Shown piece by piece: positions 25,982 to 35,959 of a stretch of 47,733 nt of DNA; position 1 is the stretch's first letter; every line of letters starts with the position of its first letter. A program made the translations under genes and the position numbers. Origin of the DNA: Candidatus Parcubacteria bacterium (lineage in GTDB: Bacteria; Patescibacteriota; Minisyncoccia; SURF-38); contig QZJN01000012.1 in the NCBI GenBank assembly GCA_003599335.1, forward strand, positions 1 through 47,733, read 5' to 3'. The notes below the pieces were generated by a model. That model was not told the DNA's origin, made no database searches, and saw nothing but the letters and a program-made list of their open reading frames with translations.

Positions 25982-26476
25982 ATGCAAAATCAAATTCTTC
26001 ACGAAGTTGTTATTACCGCGATTGTCGTGAAAGACGACAAATATCTTATTATTAAGCGTTCGGTGAAGGAAAAAAGATTTCCCGGATATTGGACTGTTCC
26101 CGGCGGTAAATTAGAAACAAACGATTATACAAAATATCCGAAAGAAACAGAGCATTATTGGTATAACGTTTTAGAGAAAGTGCTTCGTCAAGAAGTGAGA
26201 GACGAGGTTAGTGTTGAGATAGAAAACATTGATTATGTAACAAGTTTGGCGCGAGTGCACGAAGACGGCGCGCCATCTCTGGTAATTTCTTGTATGGCCG
26301 ATTATGTTTCGGGGGATATAAAACTTCAGGAGGATGAGGCAGATGATTACAAATGGGTATCTCTTGAAGAGGCAAAAAAATATAAACTTATTGATGGCAT
26401 TTTTGATGAATTGGCAATGGCAGAAAACAGGCGCAAGGGCATAAAAACAGAGTGGAGGCGTGACGGACAGAAATGA
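25982..26476 (+). CDS. NUDIX hydrolase
   Basis: 'YWTVPGGKLE...VLRQEVRDEVSVEI', Nudix-like box with an insertion; start trimmed to the ATG after tRNA-Trp. Confidence 0.85.
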   Translation: MQNQILHEVVITAIVVKDDKYLIIKRSVKEKRFPGYWTVPGGKLETNDYTKYPKETEHYWYNVLEKVLRQEVRDEVSVEIENIDYVTSLARVHEDGAPSLVISCMADYVSGDIKLQEDEADDYKWVSLEEAKKYKLIDGIFDELAMAENRRKGIKTEWRRDGQK

Positions 26477-27462
26477 GGTTTATTAAACTCATATTTGTTT
26501 TATCGGTGCTTGCGGCTTTTGTTTTTGGGCATTTTCTTTTTACGATTTTAAAACAGAAAGATTTGACCGAACCGCAAACTATTAAAATTGAAAGCGGAGA
26601 GGGTTTAAACAGTATATCGTCTCTTTTGGAATCAGAAGGCATAATAGACAACAGGGCTTATTTCAAACTTACCGCCTTTTTGGTTAACGCGGATAGAGCT
26701 TTAAAAGCCGGTATTTATAATATTTCTGGACCAATAAGTATTTATGATTTGATTAAATTGCTTTCTGGCAATGATCATAGCGATATAGTTTTAACAATAC
26801 CGGAAGGTTTTTCAATAAAAGACATAGAGGAAAAAATAAAGGAAATAAGCGGTGAAACAATTGATTTAAATAATTTTAAAATAAGGGATTTTAAAGGCGA
26901 GTTTACTTTTTTAGCCAGCATACCTGGTGATCGCAGTCTTGAAGGTTTTTTATTCCCGGATACATATCGTTTAAGACCGAACTTTGAACCCCAAGATTTT
27001 ATAAAAAAAGCCCTAACCAATTTTGAAGCAAAATTAACTCAAGAATTAAGAGATGAAATTAAAAATCAAAAAAAAGGTCTTTACGAGATAATCACAATGG
27101 CTTCTTTAATTGAAAAGGAAGTTCCCGATCACAACGAACAAAAAATTGTTTCCGGAGTATTATGGAAACGATTTGAAGCCGGAGTTGCTTTGCAGGTTGA
27201 CGCGACCATTGCTTTTATTTTAAACAAAAAAACATCAAAGATACTACTTGAAGATTTAAAAGTTCCTTCTCCTTACAATACTTATTTAAATAGGGGATTG
27301 CCGCCAGGCCCAATAGCCAACCCTGGGATTAGCGCCATTATGGCAGCCGTCTTTCCAGAAAAAAGTCCTTATTGGTATTATTTGTCTAAACCAACAGGAG
27401 AAACGGTTTTTTCAAAAACTTTAGACGAACACAATGAAGCAAAGGCAAGATATTTGAGATAG
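26473..27462 (+). CDS. mltG: Endolytic transglycosylase MltG (YceG-like)
   Basis: 'IITMASLIEKEV', 'SPYNTYLNRGLPPGPIANPGISAIMAAVFP'. Confidence 0.95.
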   Translation: MRFIKLIFVLSVLAAFVFGHFLFTILKQKDLTEPQTIKIESGEGLNSISSLLESEGIIDNRAYFKLTAFLVNADRALKAGIYNISGPISIYDLIKLLSGNDHSDIVLTIPEGFSIKDIEEKIKEISGETIDLNNFKIRDFKGEFTFLASIPGDRSLEGFLFPDTYRLRPNFEPQDFIKKALTNFEAKLTQELRDEIKNQKKGLYEIITMASLIEKEVPDHNEQKIVSGVLWKRFEAGVALQVDATIAFILNKKTSKILLEDLKVPSPYNTYLNRGLPPGPIANPGISAIMAAVFPEKSPYWYYLSKPTGETVFSKTLDEHNEAKARYLR

Positions 27463-27464
27463 GC

Positions 27465-27492
27465 TTGACAATGATCAATAAAGTCTTATAAT
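27465..27492 (+). promoter_or_regulatory. Sigma70-type promoter for rplJ-rplL
   Basis: TTGACA-(16)-TATAAT. Confidence 0.85.
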
Positions 27493-27612
27493 GAGCTTAC
27501 CGTAGACAACAGGTCCCGCTGCGGCGGGATAATGCAAAAAGCGCCTGTCGAGGTAAAAAGGCAAAACAGCTTTTATTTATTGTCTGCGGAAACGCAGATT
27601 TTTTATTTTTAA
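27493..27612 (+). promoter_or_regulatory. Probable ribosomal protein L10 leader
   Basis: Structured ~120-nt leader with ACAGGTCCCGC...GCGCCTGTCGAGG and TGTCTGCGGAAACGCAGA upstream of rplJ. Confidence 0.65.
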
Positions 27613-27617
27613 AAAAC

Positions 27618-28151
27618 ATGCCAAAGACGCAAACATTAGCTAAAAAACAAGAAATAGTTAAACAAATTAGTAAACTTTTAGGTGAAAGCGGGCTTATTGT
27701 CTTTTCCGATCCGACCAAACTTAATGCCAACGAAACAAGGGCTCTAAGGCTTCAGCTTTCAAAGCTTGGGGCTAAATTTCAATTGGTTAAAAAGACTTTA
27801 TTCAAGCTCGCCTTAAAGGAAGCCGGTTTTGGAGAAATTAAAGAAGAAAAAATGTTTGGAAGTTCTGTTGCTGTTTTGGCATTGCCGGAAATTACAGTTG
27901 AAGCAGTAAAGCTTTTGTTTAACACCAAGAAGCTTTCAAAGGACAGACTTCTTGTTTTTGGCGGAATGATGGGTAAGGATATTCTCGATCCCAATCAGAT
28001 AAACTCTTTGGCCAAGTTGCCAGAAAGACAAATTCTGTTAGGGCAGCTGGTTGGAACTCTTGCTTCTCCTATTAGGGGTTTTGCTTTTGTGCTGCAGGCC
28101 AATATTCAAAAATTGCTTATGGTATTAGGTCGAATAAAGGCAAGTGCCTGA
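27618..28151 (+). CDS. rplJ: 50S ribosomal protein L10
   Basis: L10-like sequence, followed by L7/L12. Confidence 0.94.
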   Translation: MPKTQTLAKKQEIVKQISKLLGESGLIVFSDPTKLNANETRALRLQLSKLGAKFQLVKKTLFKLALKEAGFGEIKEEKMFGSSVAVLALPEITVEAVKLLFNTKKLSKDRLLVFGGMMGKDILDPNQINSLAKLPERQILLGQLVGTLASPIRGFAFVLQANIQKLLMVLGRIKASA

Positions 28152-28176
28152 TTTAATTAATAACTTAAATTTATTT

Positions 28177-28554
28177 ATGTCTAAATACGCTAAAATTATT
28201 GAGGAAGTTGAGAAGCTAAATGTTCTCGAGCTTTCGGAGTTGGTAAAGGCTCTGGAGGAAAAGTTTGGGGTTTCAGCTGCTATGCCAGTTATGGCTGCTC
28301 CGGCTGGGGGTGGTTCTGCCGGCGCTGGAGATACTGTTGAAAAAACAGCCTTTGATGTGCATTTAGTTAGTGGCGGCGATCAGAAGATTCAGGTTATCAA
28401 GGTTGTTCGTGAACTGACTGGACTTGGCTTAAAAGAGGCAAAGGATCTTGTTGATGCGGCTCCAAAAGCTGTAAAGACTGGCGTACCCAAAGCCGAGGCC
28501 GATGATATGAAGGCAAAATTAGAAGCAGCTGGTGCAAAGGCAGAAGTAAAATAA
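28177..28554 (+). CDS. rplL: 50S ribosomal protein L7/L12
   Basis: '[55 protein letters not shown]'. Confidence 0.97.
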   Translation: MSKYAKIIEEVEKLNVLELSELVKALEEKFGVSAAMPVMAAPAGGGSAGAGDTVEKTAFDVHLVSGGDQKIQVIKVVRELTGLGLKEAKDLVDAAPKAVKTGVPKAEADDMKAKLEAAGAKAEVK

Positions 28555-28560
28555 ACAAAA

Positions 28561-28590
28561 AATCCCCGCGTATTGCGGGGATTTTTTGTT
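28561..28590 (+). terminator. Intrinsic terminator after rplL
   Basis: AATCCCCGCGTATTGCGGGGATTTTTTGTTTT. Confidence 0.9.
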
Positions 28591-28615
28591 TTACTTACAA
28601 TACATTAAGTGCTTG

Positions 28616-28687
28616 GGGCGATTAGTTTAGTGGTAAAACGCGCCGTTCACATCGGCGAGAGCGTAGGTTCGATCCCTACATCGCCCA
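28616..28687 (+). tRNA. tRNA-Val(CAC)
   Basis: GGGCGAT/ATCGCCC acceptor; anticodon loop TTCACAT. Confidence 0.92.
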
Positions 28688-28929
28688 CTAATAAGCTCGC
28701 AAAAGTATAAAATTTTAACATCTATTTCTGTTGACAACTTGGGAATAGTGGGTGAATTTAGAACACAAATAAGATAAAAATCAAGCCAAGGGAACTTTCA
28801 GGAAAATAGCCTTAGTAAAGGCTATTTTTAAATTTTTAGGCCATAAATGCATTCGTTAATTCAAACCCTTTATTATTTTGTTAAATTTTGAGACTTGTTT
28901 AATAAAAGTGGGTTAGTATGTATGTGTAG

Positions 28930-28974
28930 TGGGGAATTGTGGAGAAGTATGGGGATAAGCGTTAATTTTTGGGG
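28930..28974 (+). promoter_or_regulatory. Probable MraZ-binding repeats
   Basis: TGGGG-N5-TGGAG-N5-TGGGG at 28930/28940/28950 and TGGGG at 28970, all in 10-bp register. Confidence 0.75.
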
Positions 28975-29001
28975 ATAACTTTCAATCACTACAAAAATTC
29001 T

Positions 29002-29433
29002 ATGTTTTTTGGTGAATTTACTCATTCAATAGATTCAAAAGGGAGAGTTGCTATACCAGCTAAATTTAGGAAGTTCCTTGAAAAAGGCGCAGTTGTAACA
29101 AAGGGTTTGGATAATTCATTGTCTGTTTATCCAATTATTGAATGGCAGACTTTAGCTGAAAAATTGGCAAAATTGCCACTAACACAATCTTCAAGCAGAG
29201 CTTTTGTGAGGATGATGTTGGCGGGAGCTGCCGATGTTGAGCTTGATAAACAAGGCAGGATAGTCTTGCCAGAGTATCTTCGGATTTATGGGGGGATAAA
29301 TAAAAAGGTTGTTATTGCCGGAATCTATAATCGCATTGAGATTTGGGATTCTGAAAAATGGCAAGCTTTTAAATCTGAATCTGAAAGAAATTCAGGCGAG
29401 ATAGCCGAAAAACTGAAGGAATTGGGAATTTAG
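29002..29433 (+). CDS. mraZ: Transcriptional regulator MraZ
   Basis: 'MFFGEFTHSIDSKGRVAIPAKFRKFL', 'VELDKQGRIVLPEYLR'; upstream of rsmH. Confidence 0.95.
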   Translation: MFFGEFTHSIDSKGRVAIPAKFRKFLEKGAVVTKGLDNSLSVYPIIEWQTLAEKLAKLPLTQSSSRAFVRMMLAGAADVELDKQGRIVLPEYLRIYGGINKKVVIAGIYNRIEIWDSEKWQAFKSESERNSGEIAEKLKELGI

Positions 29434-29437
29434 TTCA

Positions 29438-30334
29438 ATGGAACAAAAAATACACACCCCCGTTTTATTAAAAGAAGTAATTGAGTATTTAGATGTTAAA
29501 AAAAATAAAAATTATATTGATGCAACTGTCGATGGTGGTTCTGTGGCTGAAGCTATTTTAGAGGGTAATGGCCCAAACGGAAAGTTATTAGGAATTGACT
29601 GGGATGAAAAATTAGTAAAAGAAGCGGTCGGTAGACTTGAGAAATTTTCGGAAAGAGTAGATATAGTTCATTCAAATTTTGTAAATATAGCTAGTATTAC
29701 CAAAGAAAAAAACTTTAGTAATATTTCCGGAATAGTATTTGATCTTGGGGTTAGCAATTTTCATTTTGAAAAATCTGGCCGTGGATTCTCTTTCTTAAAA
29801 GAAGAACCGCTGGATATGAGATATAGTCCAAACGAACAATTCACTATGGCGGCGGATATTCTTAATAGTTATTCAGAAGAGGATTTAGCCAGGATAATAA
29901 AGAATTACGGAGAAGAACGACATTTTAGGCTGATCTCAAAAGCAATTGTATATTCAAGAAAAAAAAATCCATTCAATTTTACTGGTCAACTGGCATCGGT
30001 AATTGAAAAAGTTGTAGGCAGGTTTTACAAAAAACAAAAAATTCACCCGGCAACAAAAACATTTCAGGCTTTAAGAATTGAGGTTAATAAAGAATTAGAA
30101 AATATAGAATATGTTTTACCCAAGGCGGTTGAGTTGTTAGAAGAGGGAGGAAGGTTGGTGGTAATAAGCTTTCATTCTTTAGAAGACAGGATAGTAAAAA
30201 ACTTTTTCAGGTCCCAAAATAAAATTCAAAAAATTATTACAAAAAAACCGATTATACCAACAATTAAAGAAATAAAAATTAATCCAAAGGCAAGAAGCGC
30301 AAAAATGCGAGTTTTGGAAAAAATAAATATTTAA
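29438..30334 (+). CDS. rsmH: 16S rRNA (cytosine1402-N4)-methyltransferase
   Basis: 'HTPVLLKEVIEYL', 'YIDATVDGGSVAEAIL', 'GRLVVISFHSLEDRIVKNFF'. Confidence 0.95.
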   Translation: MEQKIHTPVLLKEVIEYLDVKKNKNYIDATVDGGSVAEAILEGNGPNGKLLGIDWDEKLVKEAVGRLEKFSERVDIVHSNFVNIASITKEKNFSNISGIVFDLGVSNFHFEKSGRGFSFLKEEPLDMRYSPNEQFTMAADILNSYSEEDLARIIKNYGEERHFRLISKAIVYSRKKNPFNFTGQLASVIEKVVGRFYKKQKIHPATKTFQALRIEVNKELENIEYVLPKAVELLEEGGRLVVISFHSLEDRIVKNFFRSQNKIQKIITKKPIIPTIKEIKINPKARSAKMRVLEKINI

Positions 30335-30338
30335 ACTT

Positions 30339-30698
30339 ATGAATATAGCAGCAATTAATACTCTAGCCGTTGAGAGGAGCCGGAGCGTCAAAGGACGATA
30401 TTTTGGGTTTTCAGAAAAAACCTGGCTGATCGCTGGAATTATTTTTTGTTGCTCTTTATTTGTAGCCGCGGTTTTAGTCGGTATCCAAACCATCAAACTT
30501 AACAGCGGTGTGGTTTCAATAAGAAGTGAAATAAAGCAACTTCAGGAGTTAAATACTAACCTTGAACTTGAGTTTGCCGGGACCAGGATTTCAAATCCCA
30601 TAGAAGGAGATGTTGCCACTCTTGGCTTAGTTAAGTCAAAACAGGTATTCTATGTAGAGAGGCCTTCGACAGATTTTGCCAAGGCCAGGACTCAATGA
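30339..30698 (+). CDS. FtsL-like small bitopic membrane protein
   Basis: Position between rsmH and ftsI, single TM, short coiled coil. Confidence 0.6.
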   Translation: MNIAAINTLAVERSRSVKGRYFGFSEKTWLIAGIIFCCSLFVAAVLVGIQTIKLNSGVVSIRSEIKQLQELNTNLELEFAGTRISNPIEGDVATLGLVKSKQVFYVERPSTDFAKARTQ

Positions 30699-32365
30699 GA
30701 GGTGGATTTCCAAACTGGCGTTTATATTTTTTGATAGGGATTTTTATTTTGGCCTCGTTTGTGCCTTGTTTTTGGTTGTATAGACTTCAGGTTTCAAGGG
30801 GTCAATACTATGAAGTTTTAGCCCAAGAAGGAGAAAAGTCTTCCTCCTTTTTACCAAAAAGGGGCGCTATTTATTTTTCTGACACAAATAACGAGTTATA
30901 TCCTGTTGCTTTAAGCAATCAATCTTTTGATATTTATAGCACCCCAGGCAAAATAGAGAACATTGGCGAGGTCAGCCGTTTACTTGGGTTGATATTTGGA
31001 GAAGAGAAGTCGGAAATTCATAAAAAGCTTGAGGAAAATCAGGATAAATCATTTGTTATTCTTAAACAAAGGGTTGATAAAAACATTGCTGATAAAATTA
31101 AAGAAATGAATTTGCAGGGGATTAGTTTGAGATCAAATCAAACGCGCTCTTATCCTTTTCTAACGATGGCCGCGAATGCCATAGGTTTTCTTAGTTATTC
31201 CGATGTTTTTCCAAGAGGTCAATACGGATTGGAAGAATTTTATAATAACGAACTGGGCTTTGGAGATGAAGATTTTGATTTTAGCCAAGAGATTGTAAAT
31301 GAGGCCGGAGATTCGGTTATTACAAGCATTGATTATCATATTCAACAAGAGGTTGAAAAAATTTTGTTAGGTTTAAGTAAAAAATTTAAATCAGAGCAAG
31401 GAACAATAATAGTAATGAACCCAACAAATGGCGCTATTCTGGGCATGGCCAATTTACCAACATTTAATCCGGCCGAGTATTCAAAAGTTAAAGATTTGGA
31501 GGTTTTTAAAAATGTAGCAACCCAAAAACCATACGAGCCGGGCTCGGTTATGAAAATCATTACAATGGCGGCCGGACTTGAAGAAAAAGTTATAACTCCA
31601 AACACAATATATAACGACGAGGGTGAGGTAAAAATAAAAAACATTACGATTAGAAATTTTGATGGCAAGGCAAGAGGGTATCAAACAATGACAAATGTTC
31701 TTGAAGAGTCTTTAAATACCGGGGCGGTTTTTGTTCAGCAAAAAATTAACAAAAAAAACTTTTTTGACTATCTTAAGAAATTTGGCCTTGAAGAAAAAAC
31801 CGGAATTGATATTGTCGGAGAAGTTAGCGGTAGTATAAATAATTTAAAAAAATATAATGATGTTGATTACGCAACCGCATCATTTGGTCAAGGTGTTTCT
31901 GCAACCCCAATGCAGATACTCGCGGCCGTATCTGCAATCGCAAATCAAGGAAAAATCATGAAGCCATATTTAGTCAATAAAATAATCCGTCAGAATGGCG
32001 ATATAAAAATAACTGAGCCGGAAATTATTGGACAGCCAATAAGCGCGCCCACAGCCTCTAAATTGACAGCCATGCTTGTGAGTGTTGCTGAGAATGGTCT
32101 TGATAAAAAAGCCAAGATCCCGGGTTATCAGGTTGCCGTTAAAACCGGTACAGCTCAAGTGGCCAAAACAGACAGCCCCGGCTATTCAGATGAAACAATT
32201 CATACGATTATTGGCTATGCCCCGGCCTTTAACCCAAGATTTAGTATTTTAATAAGGTTGGATAAACCTATTGGCTTAAGGTTTGCTTCCGATACTCTTG
32301 GCCCGGCCTTTAACGAACTCACAAAGTTTTTGTTAAACTATTATGAAGTGGCCCCAGATTTATAG
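30695..32365 (+). CDS. ftsI: Penicillin-binding protein / FtsI-type transpeptidase
   Basis: 'KPYEPGSVMKIIT' (SxxK), 'KTGTAQVAK' (KTG). Confidence 0.94.
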   Translation: MRGGFPNWRLYFLIGIFILASFVPCFWLYRLQVSRGQYYEVLAQEGEKSSSFLPKRGAIYFSDTNNELYPVALSNQSFDIYSTPGKIENIGEVSRLLGLIFGEEKSEIHKKLEENQDKSFVILKQRVDKNIADKIKEMNLQGISLRSNQTRSYPFLTMAANAIGFLSYSDVFPRGQYGLEEFYNNELGFGDEDFDFSQEIVNEAGDSVITSIDYHIQQEVEKILLGLSKKFKSEQGTIIVMNPTNGAILGMANLPTFNPAEYSKVKDLEVFKNVATQKPYEPGSVMKIITMAAGLEEKVITPNTIYNDEGEVKIKNITIRNFDGKARGYQTMTNVLEESLNTGAVFVQQKINKKNFFDYLKKFGLEEKTGIDIVGEVSGSINNLKKYNDVDYATASFGQGVSATPMQILAAVSAIANQGKIMKPYLVNKIIRQNGDIKITEPEIIGQPISAPTASKLTAMLVSVAENGLDKKAKIPGYQVAVKTGTAQVAKTDSPGYSDETIHTIIGYAPAFNPRFSILIRLDKPIGLRFASDTLGPAFNELTKFLLNYYEVAPDL

Positions 32366-32370
32366 TTAAT

Positions 32371-33669
32371 ATGTTTAAGAAAATTCTTCATATAATTTTA
32401 AAGCCGTTGGCAAAAGCGGTTATTAATAAATATAAGCCGACTATAATTGCAATTACAGGTTCTGTTGGGAAAACCTCAACAAAGGAAGCTATTTTTTGTT
32501 TGCTTTCTAAATATTATAAAACAAGGCACAATGCTCGCAGTTATAATAACGAAATAGGCGTTCCATTAAGTATTCTCGGTTTTGAAAGCCCCGGTAAAAA
32601 TGTCTTTTTGTGGTTTTTTATATTTTTAAAAACAACATGGATGATTCTTTTAAAACAAAAGGGCTATCCGGAAATACTGGTTTTGGAATTTGGAGCCGAT
32701 AGACCGAGAGATATTGGATATCTTACGAGTTTTGTTAAGCCAGACATTGGGGTTGTGACCGCCGTGGGCGAGATTCCCGTGCATGTTGAGTTTTTTGCCG
32801 GCCCCCAAGAAATCGCTAAAGAAAAATCAGAGATAGTTAAACCAATATCGTCTTCGGGCCATGCCATTTTAAATTACGACGATGATGTGGTTTTTGATAT
32901 GAAGCAAGTAACAAAAGCTAGGGTTATCGGTTTTGGCTTTGGAGAAGGTGCTTTAGTCAGGGCTAAAAGTCTGAAAATTGATAAATTATCCGGAAAGTCT
33001 TTTGGAACTTCCTGCGTTATTCAATATAATGATCAGTCTGAAAAAGTTTTTTTACCAAATATTTTTGGAAAGCAACAAATTTATTCCATATTGGCTGCTT
33101 GCGGTGTCGGGATTGCCATGGGGATTAGCTTAAAAGATTGTATTTTTGGCATTAAAAACTTTGAAACTCCTCCAGGCAGAATGAAGCTAATTTCTGGCAT
33201 AAAACAAAGCTTTATTATAGACGATTCTTACAACGCCGCTCCGGCATCAATGCACGCAGCGCTAGACGTTCTTGGCACTCTTTCGGCCAAACGTAAGATA
33301 GCAGTTCTTGGAGATATGAGAGAGCTTGGCAGATATTCTTTCGAGGCTCATGAGGCGGTTGGAGACAGGGTTGCTAAAGTTGCCGATATTCTCGTGGCGA
33401 TAGGTGATAAGGGTAAGATAATAGCTGAGCATGCCAAAGAAAGAGGCCTTGATTCAAAACAAATTTTTTGGTTTGATTTATCTGCTCTTGAGCTTGAGGC
33501 CGCCTCAAAAAAACTTCAAGCTATTATAAAACCAGGAGATCTTATCCTTGTTAAGGGTTCTCAAGCAATGCGTCTGGAAAAAGTCATTGAGGAAATAATG
33601 GCCCAGCCAGAAAATGCCAAGCGACTTTTGGTAAGGCAAGATAAAGCCTGGAAAGCAAGACCTATCTAA
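32371..33669 (+). CDS. murF: MurF-type Mur ligase
   Basis: 'AITGSVGKTSTKEAI' P-loop, 'IIDDSYNAAPASMHAALDVL', 'VLGDMRELG'. Confidence 0.92.
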   Translation: MFKKILHIILKPLAKAVINKYKPTIIAITGSVGKTSTKEAIFCLLSKYYKTRHNARSYNNEIGVPLSILGFESPGKNVFLWFFIFLKTTWMILLKQKGYPEILVLEFGADRPRDIGYLTSFVKPDIGVVTAVGEIPVHVEFFAGPQEIAKEKSEIVKPISSSGHAILNYDDDVVFDMKQVTKARVIGFGFGEGALVRAKSLKIDKLSGKSFGTSCVIQYNDQSEKVFLPNIFGKQQIYSILAACGVGIAMGISLKDCIFGIKNFETPPGRMKLISGIKQSFIIDDSYNAAPASMHAALDVLGTLSAKRKIAVLGDMRELGRYSFEAHEAVGDRVAKVADILVAIGDKGKIIAEHAKERGLDSKQIFWFDLSALELEAASKKLQAIIKPGDLILVKGSQAMRLEKVIEEIMAQPENAKRLLVRQDKAWKARPI

Positions 33670-33678
33670 GATTAAAAT

Positions 33679-33753
33679 GCTCCTATCGTCTAGTCTGGCC
33701 TAGGACGTCAGGTTCTCAACCTGAAAACCCGGGTTCGAATCCCGGTGGGAGCA
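33679..33753 (+). tRNA. tRNA-Glu(CTC)
   Basis: GCTCCTA/TGGGAGC acceptor; anticodon loop TTCTCAA. Confidence 0.93.
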
Positions 33754-33911
33754 CAAAGTTTACTTTAGACTCTTTTTATAGGAAGTTACGCTTATTGGTT
33801 TATAATGCCCTTATCTTTTATAAACTTTTTGTAAAAGTTCATTCTTTGCGTTTTAAGCAATTTCCTTTCATTTTCTATTTCTAGTAATATTGTTTATAAT
33901 TAAGACTACTT

Positions 33912-34970
33912 ATGGAGTTTCTTATTTTTATTATTGTTATTTTAGCCATCGCGGTAGCCGCTTTATTATTTATTCTATATAAGCGTTTATCTGGTAAATC
34001 TGGCAAGGAAAACAATGATCAGTCGGCTTTATTAATACAACAACAATTGAATGATATTAGAAAAACACTAGATTTTCGCTTAGACGAGTCGACAAAAAGA
34101 ATGCAGATGCAGTTTGGGCAATCTGCAAAAATCATTCAGGATGTTACCGAAAGGCTTACAAAGCTTGATGAGACTAATAAACAAGTTGTTAATTTTGCTG
34201 ATCAGCTGCAAAGCCTGCAGGATATTTTGAAAAACCCCAAACAAAGAGGGGCATTGGGGGAATATTACCTCGAAACCGTTTTAAAAAATGTTTTACCTCC
34301 AAAATCATTCCAAATGCAGTATGAATTCAAGGACGGAACAATAGTTGACGCCGTTATATTTGTGAAAGACAAGATTATTCCGGTTGATTCAAAATTTTCT
34401 CTTGAAAATTATAACAGAATTCTAGAGACAAGAGATGAGGCAGAATTGAGGCGCTTGGAAGAAGCTTTCCGCGGCGATGTTAAGGCCCGCATTGACGAAA
34501 CCTCAAAATATGTAAAACCATCGGAAGGAACATTGGATTTTGCCTTTATGTTTATTCCGGCAGAAGCAATTTATTATGATTTGCTTGTTAATAAAGTTGG
34601 AGCCGTAAAATCAAACACCAGGGATTTGATTGAGTATGCAATGCGGGACAAAAAAGTTATTATTGTTTCTCCGACTTCATTTCTTGCTTATTTGCAAACA
34701 GTTTTACAAGGATTAAGAGCTATGCAAATTGAAGAATCCGCAAAAGAAATCCGTAAGGGAGTAGAGGATTTAAGTAAGCACTTAAGGGTATACGATGAAT
34801 ATATGGAAAAACTTGGTTCTCACCTTGGCACTGCGGTAAATACATACAACAAAGCCTATAAGGAGTTTGGGAAGATAGATAAGGACGTTGTTAAAATGGG
34901 GGCTAGGGCGGCCGGCATAGAGCCAAAATTTATTGATCGCCCCACAGCCCACGAAGAACTTGAAGAATAA
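33912..34970 (+). CDS. rmuC: DNA recombination protein RmuC
   Basis: 'NPKQRGALGEYYLETVLKNVLPP', 'PVDSKFSLENYNRI', 'DFAFMFIPAEAIYYDLL'. Confidence 0.93.
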   Translation: MEFLIFIIVILAIAVAALLFILYKRLSGKSGKENNDQSALLIQQQLNDIRKTLDFRLDESTKRMQMQFGQSAKIIQDVTERLTKLDETNKQVVNFADQLQSLQDILKNPKQRGALGEYYLETVLKNVLPPKSFQMQYEFKDGTIVDAVIFVKDKIIPVDSKFSLENYNRILETRDEAELRRLEEAFRGDVKARIDETSKYVKPSEGTLDFAFMFIPAEAIYYDLLVNKVGAVKSNTRDLIEYAMRDKKVIIVSPTSFLAYLQTVLQGLRAMQIEESAKEIRKGVEDLSKHLRVYDEYMEKLGSHLGTAVNTYNKAYKEFGKIDKDVVKMGARAAGIEPKFIDRPTAHEELEE

Positions 34971-35005
34971 CGCTTCTCGTGCTTAAATAATTAGTAAGCT
35001 TAAAC

Positions 35006-35317
35006 ATGATTGTAGCCGTTGAAATAGGTTCAAAACAATACTTAGTAAAACAAAACGACGAAGTGGTCGTTGAAAAAATACCTTACGAAAAGGGTAAGTC
35101 TTTTAATATAGATAAAGTTTTACTTGTTCACGACGATAAAAAACTTGATATTGGCAAGCCTTTTATAAAGGGGGCTTTAGTTGAGGCTAAGGTTTTAGAG
35201 CAATTCAGGGCTGATAAGGTTAAAGTTTTCAGATATAAGCCAAAGAAACGCTATAAAAAAATGAGTGGCCATCGCCAGCATCTTACCAAAATAAAAATTC
35301 TTAAAATAACGACATAA
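35006..35317 (+). CDS. rplU: 50S ribosomal protein L21
   Basis: 'GSKQYLVKQNDEVVVEKI', 'KPKKRYKKMSGHRQHLTKIKI'. Confidence 0.95.
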   Translation: MIVAVEIGSKQYLVKQNDEVVVEKIPYEKGKSFNIDKVLLVHDDKKLDIGKPFIKGALVEAKVLEQFRADKVKVFRYKPKKRYKKMSGHRQHLTKIKILKITT

Positions 35318-35322
35318 ATAAA

Positions 35323-35348
35323 AACGCGGCCATTGGGCCGCTTTTTAT
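35323..35348 (+). terminator. Terminator after rplU
   Basis: GCGGCC-ATT-GGGCCGC-TTTTT. Confidence 0.8.
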
Positions 35349-35944
35349 TTCTTGATTTGTTTTCTATTTTGTATTGCGCTTTGGAGCGTTGTTGAATCGG
35401 TATACTCAAGCTCGGCGCCGGTTGGCAGTCCCTGAGCCAATTTTGTTATTTTAATATTCAAACCGCCAAGCTCTTTTTCTATGTAAAGAGTTGTTGCTTC
35501 ACCTTCGGTTGTCGGATTAAGGGCTAAAATAAGTTCAATTGGTTCGGAATTGTTTTTCAGCAATTCCAGAATTCTTTTTTTGAGTAAAGATAGATTGATT
35601 TTTTTATTATCAAATAGATTTCCGCCGACAACATAATACATTCCCTTATAATATCCCGATTTTTCAATGCTCAATAAATCAGTTGATCTTTCGACTATAC
35701 AAATCAACCTTTTATCTCTTGCTTCATTTTTACATATTGCACACAGTGTGTTATCTGTTGGAAAATTACACAGAGGACATAATTTTATTGTTGATAAATT
35801 TGTAATAAGGCCGGCAAGATCAACCTTATCTTTCTGGGGTAAATTCAGAAGATAGAAAACAAAACGAGCCGCCTGTTTGGGGCCGACTCCGGGAAAGCCT
35901 GAAAATTTTTTTATTAAAGCCTGAATGGCTTGAGGGGTAATCAT
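35345..35944 (-). CDS. recR: Recombination mediator RecR
   Basis: 'FPGVGPKQAARFVFYLL', zinc finger 'CPLCNFPTDNTLCAIC', Toprim region. Confidence 0.95.
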   Translation of the reverse strand: MITPQAIQALIKKFSGFPGVGPKQAARFVFYLLNLPQKDKVDLAGLITNLSTIKLCPLCNFPTDNTLCAICKNEARDKRLICIVERSTDLLSIEKSGYYKGMYYVVGGNLFDNKKINLSLLKKRILELLKNNSEPIELILALNPTTEGEATTLYIEKELGGLNIKITKLAQGLPTGAELEYTDSTTLQSAIQNRKQIKK

Positions 35945-35959
35945 CTGAAGCTTTATACC

